DNA from: Pseudomonas sp. URIL14HWK12:I12
Lineage (GTDB): Bacteria > Pseudomonadota > Gammaproteobacteria > Pseudomonadales > Pseudomonadaceae
DNA length: 64,000 bases
NCBI RefSeq assembly: GCF_003097135.1
Contig: NZ_QEQL01000004.1
Coordinates: forward strand, 124,001-188,000
Direction: 5' to 3'
Every line of letters starts with the position of its first letter. Within the stretch, counting starts at the first letter, position 1. This document shows, piece after piece, positions 1 to 9,500 of this stretch. The notes under the pieces are model-generated. The model did not search any database, was not told where the DNA came from, and saw only the letters and a list, made by a program, of their open reading frames with translations. Position numbers and translations under genes: made by a program.

Positions 1-294
1 AGCGCCGGGATGCTCTGGCGCTTGGTCGCGGCTCAGAACCGGGTGGCGGTAGGCAACGGCAATGTAGTGGGCCAGGATTTCGCAAGCACCCCGGGCTTCG
101 GCGTGTTCTCGCTCAATGGCGCGTACCGGCTCAACCGCCACTTCAAGCTCAGCGCAGGGGTCGACAACCTGTTTGGCAAAACCTACACCGAGCACCTGAA
201 CCTGGCCGGCGACGCCGGTTTCGGTTTTCCCGGCGACCGCGCGCTGCCTGAACCGGGCCGCACGCTGTGGACCAAAGTCGAGGTGAGTTACTGA
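1..294 (+). CDS. oprC: TonB-dependent copper receptor (OprC type), C-terminal part
   Basis: Only the last 97 codons are in the window; the gene begins upstream of base 1. The product would be an outer-membrane beta-barrel receptor that imports copper with energy from TonB. The visible part shows the final strands of a TonB-dependent barrel, including the typical segment 'LSAGVDNLFGKTYTEHLN' and the closing 'PGRTLWTKVEVSY' with the aromatic C-terminal residue needed for barrel assembly. The wording of this tail matches the OprC/NosA copper receptor family better than siderophore receptors, from memory of the family. A hairpin lies just after the stop codon. The plug domain and any regulatory region are outside the window, so the substrate call is moderately sure. 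Confidence 0.75.
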   Translation, partial: SAGMLWRLVAAQNRVAVGNGNVVGQDFASTPGFGVFSLNGAYRLNRHFKLSAGVDNLFGKTYTEHLNLAGDAGFGFPGDRALPEPGRTLWTKVEVSY

Positions 295-320
295 GCCCAG
301 TCACGCAATGACTGCAAGAA

Positions 321-348
321 GGCCGCCAGCGCAGCGCCGCTGGCGGCC
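321..348 (+). terminator. Hairpin after oprC
   Basis: A 10-bp perfect GC-rich stem (321-330 with 339-348) with an 8-base loop lies 27 bases after the oprC stop. No T-tract follows, so it may be a weak or factor-assisted terminator or an mRNA-stabilising stem. Confidence 0.45.
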
Positions 349-463
349 TGCGGGGCTGAGCGGGGTTGCCTGCGCAGCCGGCGGAGCTGCCCACAGCCCG
401 CCGCACAAGCGCCTGGCACGCAAATGGTTAGCTTTCTGAACGACTGGTCAAGTTGCGGCACTT

Positions 464-471
464 TGCTATAC
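464..471 (+). promoter_or_regulatory. Candidate RpoS-type -10 element of the adhesin gene
   Basis: The sequence TG-CTATAC sits about 84 bases before the adhesin start. It resembles the extended -10 element of stationary-phase sigma factor promoters (TG next to CTATAC), and no good -35 hexamer is seen at the usual distance. The P. putida lapF gene is known to depend on RpoS, which fits. This is a motif call only; no transcription start is known here. Confidence 0.4.
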
Positions 472-554
472 CTGCCTATGGATCCACATTTTCTTGCAGG
501 AAGCGGCTGAAACCCAAGGCGAATTCCTGTGAGCGGTTCAAGGCAGGAGTGGTT

Positions 555-3500
555 ATGGATAACATCGTCGTCGCCGACAAGGCCAGTGAGCAGATCACCG
601 AAAACGTTTGGGGTAACGTCAATCTGAATGCTCCGGGTGTCGTAAGGATTCCCGCAGCCCCGCAGCAGGTCACCAGCGTTGCCCGCAGTGGGCAGAACCT
701 GGTGGTCACCCTCAAAAGCGGCGAACAGACCACTCTGGGGAATTTCTTTGCCACCAGCCCTCAAGGGGTGGGCAGCGACATCGTCTTCGAAGGCGAAGAC
801 GGTGCCCTCTGGCAAGGTACCTACGACGCCGAAGCCTTCAATGGCCTGACCTTCGAGCAGATCGGCTCGATCGATGAATTGATCGCCGGTGCCGGTGTGG
901 TAGGCAGCGCTACACCGACCTGGGCTATTGCGGGGCTGGGTGCGCTGGGTGCCGGTGGCACCGCTGCCGCAGCCGGAGGGCTGGCCGCAGGCGGTGGTGG
1001 CAACAATAACGGTCCAGCAGGTGTTGGCGTTGACCTGCAGGCCCCGGACGCGCCCAGCGATCTGGCGCTGTCGATCGACGGCCTAACGCTGACAGGCCGC
1101 GGCGAAATCGGCGCTACCGTCAATGTGCGCGATGCCTTCGGCAACCTCATCGGCACGGCGGTGGTGGGCAGCGATGGCCGGTTTCAGGTATCGCTCAGCA
1201 CCGCACAATTGAATGGTCAGAGCTTGCAGGTCAATGTCACGGACGCTGCCGGCAACACCTCCGCCGATGCCCAGATCACTGCGCCAGGCAGTGGCGCCGC
1301 CGTGGTGGCTTCGGCCACCGACCTCGCCATCAGTGGCGATGGCAGCCTGCTCAGTGGCCGTGGCCAGGTAGGGGCCCAGGTGCGCGTTTATGATGCCAAT
1401 GGCGTGCAGGTCGGCACCGGCACAGTGGGCGCTGACGGCACCTTCACCCTGCGCCTGCAGCCTTCGCAACTCGACGGCCAGGCCTTGCAGGTCAGCCTGG
1501 GGGATAACCTGGGCAACGTCTCGGCCAATACCCAAATCAACTCACCCGACCTCACGCCCCCTGCCAGCCCCGGCAGCCTTGCGCTGAGCGCCGACGGCCT
1601 GCACCTGACTGGCACCAGCTTTCCTGGCTTTCGCATACTGATCCGCACGGCCAGCGGCCGGCTGATCGGGCAAGGTCGTGCAGGCGTGGACGGGCGATTC
1701 GACATTACCCTGGACAGCCCTCAGCTCAACGGCCAATACCTGAGCATCAGCGCGAGCGACACCGCAGGCAACAGCTCGGCCCCCGCCACGCTGCAAGCGG
1801 CCGACAGCACCGCCCCCGGCCCCGTCAGCGACCTGCTGATCACACCAGACGGCAGCAGCGTTTCTGGCCAGGGTGAGCCTGGCGCCACAGTGACCATCAC
1901 CGACGCTAACGGAGCCCTGATCGGTACCGGCACCGTGCAACCCAATGGCACCTTCAATGTACCGGTCACGACGCCTGTAGCCCCTGGCCAGGCCGTGAAC
2001 GTCAGCCAGCAGGACCCCAGCGGCAATGCATCCAGCCCGCTGACCTCGCCGCCAGCGTCGGCGAATACACCTGAAGCCCCCAGCGGTGCGGCCAGCAGTG
2101 CCGACGGCACACGGGTGACCGGTAGTGCCCCGGCAGGCGCCACCGTGCAGGTCATCGATGCATCAGGCAATGTGATCGGCACCGGCACCGCAGACGGCGA
2201 TGGCCGCTTCGATATCACACTGACTACCCCGCAGATCGCCGGCAGCACGGTGGATGTGGTGGTGGTTGGTAGCGGCAACCAAACCTCGCCCGCAGTGCCC
2301 ATTACCACCCCAGACCTGACCGCCCCTCTTGCCCCCAGTGACGTGCTGGTCAGTGCCAACGGCAGCCTGGTCACCGGCCGCGGCGAAGTCGGCGCCACGG
2401 TGACGGTCACAGGTGCAAACGGCGCCGTGCTCGGTACGGCCATCGTCGACCCGGCGGGCGGTTTTGCGGTCGCTCTCAACAGCCCGCAAATCGACGGCCA
2501 GCCGCTAACCGTCACCCAGGCCGATGCGGCCGGCAACACCTCGCCCGCAACCGTTGCGCCCGCCCCGGACCTGGACGGCCCCTTGGCACTGGCCGCCATT
2601 AGCCTGGATGCCGCCGGGCTGGCATTGACCGGGGTGACCCAGGCCGGTGCACAGGTGACGGTGACCGCCAGCGATGGCACGGTACTCGGTACCGCAGGCG
2701 CAGGCGCCGATGGGCGTTTCAGCGTCAATCTCAACAGCGCTCAAATCAATGGCCAGCTGTTACAGGTCAGCGCCAGCAACGCCGCGGGCGCCAGCACCCA
2801 GGCGAGCTACGCCGCCGCCGATACTCAACCTCCTGCCCCGGTCAGCAACCTCGCCATAGACGGCGCCGGCGCTGTCATCACCGGCCAGGGGGAGCCCGGG
2901 GCGAACGTGCGCGTACTCAGCGCGAACGGCACATTGTTGGGCAGCGCCACGGTACAGGCCGATGGCGGGTTCAGCGTCACCCTGCCCCAGCCCCAGCTCA
3001 ATGGCCAGGCGCTGAGCCTGGTGCAGGCCGACGCTGCCGGCAATCTCTCCAACCCTGCCAACCTTGCAGCGCCCGACACGCAGGCCCCGGCAGCCCCTCG
3101 CGAGCTGTTGATCAGTGCCGACGGGCTGGTAGTCAGCGGCCGCGGCGAACCGGGCACTACTGCGCAAGTTCGCGCGGCCGACAACACCTTGCTGGGCACC
3201 GTGCAGGTCGCTGGCGACGGCACGTTCAGCCTCGTGTTGGGCAGCCCGCGAGTCACCGGGGAGCGGCTGAGCGTGACCCACACCGACGCTGCGGGGAACG
3301 TTTCCCCCGCAGTGACCGTGACAACACCCGATCTCACCTCGCCCCCTGCACCCAGCGGCCTGGCGGTGGCCAATGGTGTGCTCACCGGCACCGGGGAGCC
3401 GGGTGCGAACGTGATCGTATACGGCCCTGGCGGCCAGGTGCTGGGCAGCGGCCAGGTGGCACCCGGGGGCAGTTTCAGTGTGACCTTGGTGCCTGCCCAG

Positions 3501-6500
3501 GCCAATGGCGAACTGATTTCGGTGCAACTGACCGATACAGCAGGCAATCGCTCGCCCCTGGCCAACCTCAATGCCCCGGACACTACCGCCCCCTTGGCCC
3601 CACAGGCAACCATCAGCGCGGACGGCAGCCTGGTGACCGGTACTGGCGAACCGGGCACTACCGTGACGGTCAGCCTCAATGGGCAGAGCCTGGGCACCGC
3701 CGTCGTGGCGAGTAACGGGAGCTTCACCCTGACATTGGCCACGCCCCAGGTGGCGGGCCAGGCGCTGCTGGTCAACCTGGCCGACGGAGCGGGTAATGCC
3801 TCGCCGGGCACAGGCCTGAGCGCCCCGGACTTGACCGGCCCTGCGGCCCCGTCAAGCCTGCTGGTAGTGAATGCCGGCGCGACGGTCACGGGGGTAGCCA
3901 CTGCCGGCGCGCTGGTCGAGGTTCGCGACCTGGCCGGCAACCTGATCGGTTCGGCCACCGCTGGGCCGCAGGGCCTGTTCAGTGTGGCGATTGCGCCTGC
4001 ACAGGCCAACGGCGAGGCCCTGGAGGTGCGGGCCACGCTCAATGGCCAAAGTGCAAGTGCAGAAGTGACCGCACCGGACACTACCCCCCCGGCATTGCCC
4101 TCAGCACTGGCTATCAGTGCCGATGGCCTGAGCCTGAGCGGCCTGGCCGAACCTGGCAGCACGGTACAGGTACGCGACACCGCAGGCGGCCCAGTGCTGG
4201 CAACCGCAGTGGCGGCCGCAGACGGCACCTTCGTGGTGGCCCTGCCGAGCGCGCCAACGATCGGCGCGACACTGCTGGTCAACGCACTGGATGTGGCGGG
4301 CAACTCCAGTGCCGATGCCAGTGCGGCCTACAGCGGCAACGCTGCCAGTGCCCCTACCGCCCTGGTGGTGTCCGCCGATGGCTTCAGCGTGACCGGGCTG
4401 GCAGCCGCCGGCATTAGCGTGACGGTCTATGGCACCGATGGCAGCCCCCTGGGCAGCGCCACGGCCGGCCCCGATGGCCGTTTCAGCGTGCTGCTGCGCA
4501 CAGCCCAATTGAACGGTGAGCGTCTGCACGTGAACGCTACCGACGCCACTGGCGCCGCCTCTCCGAGCGCCGTGGTACAGGCCGGCGACAGCACTGCGCC
4601 GTCGGCCGCCACTGCGTTGGCACTCAACGCCGCCGGCACCCAGCTCACCGGCCATGGTGAGCCCGGCGCCACTGTCACGGTGCTTGGGGCCGACGGCAGC
4701 AGCCTGGGCAGCGCGCTGGTAGGTGCGAACGGGTTGTTCACCGTCAACCTGGCCAGCGCGCAACTCAACGGCCAGACGCTTCGTGCCGTGCTGGCCGATA
4801 CGGCGGGCAACCTGTCGCCGGCCAGCGCGTTGACAGCGCCCGACCTCACCCCGCCGCCTGCCCCCGCCAACCTGGCCTTCAGCAGCACCGGCATGGTGCT
4901 CAGCGGCACTGGCGAACCGGGAGCTGTGGTCACAGTCACCAACGCCGCTGGCTCGGTGGTCGCCCAAGGCAACGTGGATGCCAGCGGCAATTTCCAGGTC
5001 ACGCTGCAGAACGGCCAACTGACCGGCGCACCGGTGGCCGTGACGCTCACCGATGCAGCCGGCAACACCTCCCCTGCCAGCCCGATCAACACCCTGGACC
5101 GCACCGCCCCCGATGCCTTGACCCAAGTGGCGCTCAATGCCACCGGCAGCACGCTCACCGGCCTTGGCGAGCCAAACGCCACGGTGACCGTACGCGACGA
5201 CGCCGGCAACGTGCTCGGCACCGCGACGGTCGGCAGCGATGGCCGCTTCACCCTGACACTCACCACGGCCCAGGCCAACGGCCAGCCATTGGTCGTCAGC
5301 CAGGCTGATACCGCAGGCAATACCTCGGTGCCGGTGAATCTGGTCGCGCCGGACATCACCGCACCGGCGGCATTGAGCAACCTTGCCCTTAATAGCAACG
5401 GCACCCAGTTCAGCGGCTACGGTGAACCGGGCGCCACGGTCACGGTACGCAGCAACGACGGCTTGACGGTGCTGGGCACCGGCACCGTGAATAGCGACGG
5501 TAGTTTCAGCCTGGCGTTGAACCCGGCCCAGCTCAACGGGCAGGTGCTCAGCGCCCGCCAGGCCGACGCCGCAGGCAACCTCTCACCCGACGCCAGTTTC
5601 ACTGCGCCGGACCTCACCCCGCCGGCAGTACCCAGTGCAGCGCTGGCGCCCAACGGGCTGCAGGTCAGCGGGCAGGCCGAGCCTGGCAGCACGGTGCAGG
5701 TCCGCAGCGTGAGCGGCGCCTTGCTCGGCAGCGCAGTGGCCGCAAGCGACGGCAGCTACCAACTGACCCTCAATGCTGCTCAACTCAACGGCGAGCGGCT
5801 CAGCGTGACGGCGACCGATGCCGCCGGCAACACCTCGCCGGCACAGGCCCTGACCGCGCCCGACACCACCGCACCTGCAGCCGTCACGCAGTTGGCGCTG
5901 AGCGCCGATGGCGTGACGGTCAGCGGCTTCGGCGAGCCCGGGGCGACCATCACCGTGCGAAGCGCGAGCGGCGCCTTGCTGGGCACTGCCGTAGCCGGCA
6001 GCGCCGGGCAATTCAGCGTGCTGCTCGGCAGCGCGCCTGCGGCCAGCAGCCAATTGAGCGTGACTGCCACCGACCCCGCGGGCAACAGCTCGGCCGCTGC
6101 CAATCTGGCGGTACCAGACGCTGGGCAGCAGGTGCCAGCCACGCCCTCCGCGCTGCTGCTCAGCGCCGATGGCCTGGCGCTCAGCGGCCGCGCCGACCCC
6201 GGCACCACGGTAACGGTGCATGGCCCGGGTGGTGCGCTATTGGGCCGGGCCGAAGTGGCAGCCGACGGCACCTTCACCGTCAACCTGAGCAGCGCCCAGC
6301 TCGATGGCCAGTCGCTTGCCGTCAGCGCCAGCGACGCCACGGGGCTCAATTCGCCCTCAGCCGGTGTGAACGCGCCGGACACCACTGCGCCCGCACCACT
6401 GACCAACCTGGCCCTGAGCTACGACGGCCTGGTCGTAACCGGCCGTGGTGAGCCCGGTGCCCGTGTGACCATTACCGGAGCAGGCGGGCATACGCTGGCG

Positions 6501-9500
6501 GTTGCCACCGTGGCCGCCGACGGCGCTTTCAGCGCCACGTTAGACAGCGCACAGCTCAACGGCCAGGTACTGAGCCTGCAGCAGGCGGACGCTGCCAATA
6601 ATGAGTCGTTGAGTGTCAGCCTCACCGCTGCCGACCGCACCGCACCCGACGCGCCGACCCAGCTGGCAGTGAGTGGGGACGGCTTGGTGCTGACCGGCAA
6701 CGGCGAACCAGGCACCACCGCCACAGTGCGCGACAGTGCCGGCAATTCGCTGGGGACTGCCGTGGTGCGGGTCGACGGCGGCTTCGAAGTCAACCTGACC
6801 AGCCCTCAGGCTAATGCCCAGACCCTTTCGGTGACCCTGACCGACGCCGCCGGCAACGCCTCGCCCGCTCAATCGGTGCAGGCCAGCGACACCACGGCGC
6901 CCTCGGCGGTGACCAATGTCGGCATCAGCGCCGACGGGCTGACGCTCACCGGCCGCGGCGAACCGGGCGCCACCGTGACCGTGCGCGACGCGGCCGGCAA
7001 CAGTTTGGGCACCGCCACGGTGGCCGGCAACGGCACCTTCAGCGCGCAGCTCAACAGCGCACAGGTCAATGGCGAAACCCTGAGCGTGGTTCAGGCAGAC
7101 CCTACGGGCAATGTATCGGTGCCGGCAGTCTTCAGCGCTCCAGACACCGCGCCGCCGGCTGCGCTCACACAAGTTGCGATCAGCGCCAACGGTGCACTGG
7201 TCACCGGCCTTGGCGAAGCCGGGGCCACCGTGACGGTCAAGACTGCCGCCGGCGTGCTGCTGGGCAGCACCGTGGTTCTGGCCAATGGCACCTTCAGCGT
7301 TGCCTTGGTGCCCGCGCAGATCAACCAGCAGGTCTTGACCGTGCAACAGGCCGACCCGCCCGGCAACGTCAGCGTGCCCAGCCAGGTCACAGCGCCCGAC
7401 CTTACGCCCCCCGCGGCGGCGCTGAACCTTCAATTGGCTGCCGGCACCACCCTGACCGGCACGGGCGAAGCCGGTACGTTGGTGAGGGTGACTTCGGCCA
7501 GCGGCGCGTTGCTCGGCAGCGGCACGGTCGCGGCCAATGGCGCCTTCAGCATCACGCTGAGCAGCCCGCAGACCAACGGCCAGAGCCTGTTGGTCACGCT
7601 GGCCGACCCCAGCAACAACCTGTCACCGAACGCCACCCTGGTGGCTGCCGACACCACCCCGCCGGCACTGGCAGCCAACTTGAGCCTGGCCAGCACCGGC
7701 CTGTTGCTCAGCGGCCAAGGCGAAGCCGGGGCGCGGGTCACAGTCACCAGCGCAAGCGGGGTAGTGCTGGGCACCGGCACCGTGGGTGCCGACGGCAGTT
7801 TCAACGTGGCACTCAACAGTGCCCAATTGAATGGCCAGCGCCTGAGCGTGATTTTGCAGGACGCTGCCGGCAACCCCTCCCCGGCTGCCACCCTGGTCGC
7901 CACCGACGTGACCGCGCCGCTGGCGCCCACCGCACTGGCCGTTACCAATGGCGGAGCCACCCTGACCGGCAACGGCGAGGCCGGCGCCACCGTCACCGTG
8001 CGCAACGCCAGCGGCGCGGTGCTGGGCTCAGCACAGGTCGGCACCGATGGCAGTTTCAGCGTCAGCCTGGCCCCTACCCAGGCCAATGGGCAGGTGCTCA
8101 GCCTGACCCAAACCGATGCTGCGGGTAATGTGTCTCTGCCGGGCAGCGTCACCGCCCCAGACACCACCGCACCCAACGCCGCCGGGCAACTGAGCCTCAC
8201 CGCAGACCTTCTGGGCCTGGCCGGTACCGGGGAAGTGGGCGCTACGGTGACCGTGCGCTCCGGCACGACGGTGCTGGGCACCGGCATCGTCGATGCCAAT
8301 GGCAACTTCCTGATTGCCTTGCAGCGGTTGGCGCAGGGCAACGAACAGTTGCAGGTGCGGCTGACCGATACCGCCGGGAACGTCTCGGCGGCAGCCAACC
8401 TCACGGTGCCGACCATCGCCCCGCCCGCCTCGCCCACAGGCCTCAGCCTGAGCGCGAATGGGCTGGTACTGACCGGTAGCGCCAGCGCAGGTACCACGGT
8501 GAATGTCTACAGCGCCGACAATACCTTGCTGGGCAGCACGGTGGCAGGGGTAGGCAACACGTTCAGCGTCAGCCTCGGCAGCGCCCAGCTCAACGGCCAG
8601 GCCCTGCACGTTGTGGCCAGCCTCAACGGTGCCAGCTCAGCACCCGGGTTGATCACGGCGGTCGACATCACAGCACCCGCCATCGTCACTCAAGTGCTGA
8701 TCAATGCCACCGGCACCCAAGTGACCGGCCGTGGCGAGGCAGGTGCCACCGTCACGCTGCGCTCGGCCAGCAATGCGGTGCTGGGGACTGCAACCGTTGG
8801 CGCCGACGGCACGTTCAGCGCCAGCCTCGACCCCGCCCAAGCCAACGGGCAGCCAATCACAGTGGTGCAACAGGACGCTGCCGGTAACCTGTCGACCGGG
8901 GTGACCCTCACCGCACCAGACCTTACCCCACCAGCCCTGCCCACCGGCTTGGTGCTCAATGCGGCGGGCACGCTCCTGGCCGGCAGCGGCGAGGTAGGTG
9001 CTACGGCAAGGGTCTATAGTGCGGCGGGCACTTTGCTGGGCACGGCCGTGGTGGGCGCCAATGGCCAGTTCAGCGCCCCCTTGAACACGCCGCAAACCAA
9101 CGGCCAGGTGTTGACCGTGCGGCTTACCGATGTTGCTGGCAACACCTCGGCCGGTGCCAGCTTCACCGCGCCAGACACCACAGCGCCCGCCGCTCCCGGG
9201 GCGGTGCAGATCAGCACCAGCGGTACTCAGGTCAGTGGCACCGGCGAAGTGGGCGCGCGGGTGAATGTACGCAACGCCGCGGGCACGTTGCTTGGCAGCG
9301 GCACGGTCGCGGCCGACGGCACCTTTGCCGTGGCGCTGGGCACTGCTCAGGTGAACCTGCAGGTGTTGAACGTGACGCTGACCGACGCCGCCAACAACGT
9401 ATCGGCAGCCAGTACCGTCACCGCCCCGGACCTCACGCCGCCGGCCCTGGCCACCGCCCTGGCGGTGAGTACCGACGGGCTGGTGCTCACCGGCAGTGGC

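Noticed and set aside
960..983. TAAAAGG in the adhesin linker as a LapG-type protease site
   Set aside because: It is only similar to the di-alanine site of LapA, sits in a low-complexity Gly/Ala stretch, and LapF is not known as a LapG substrate.
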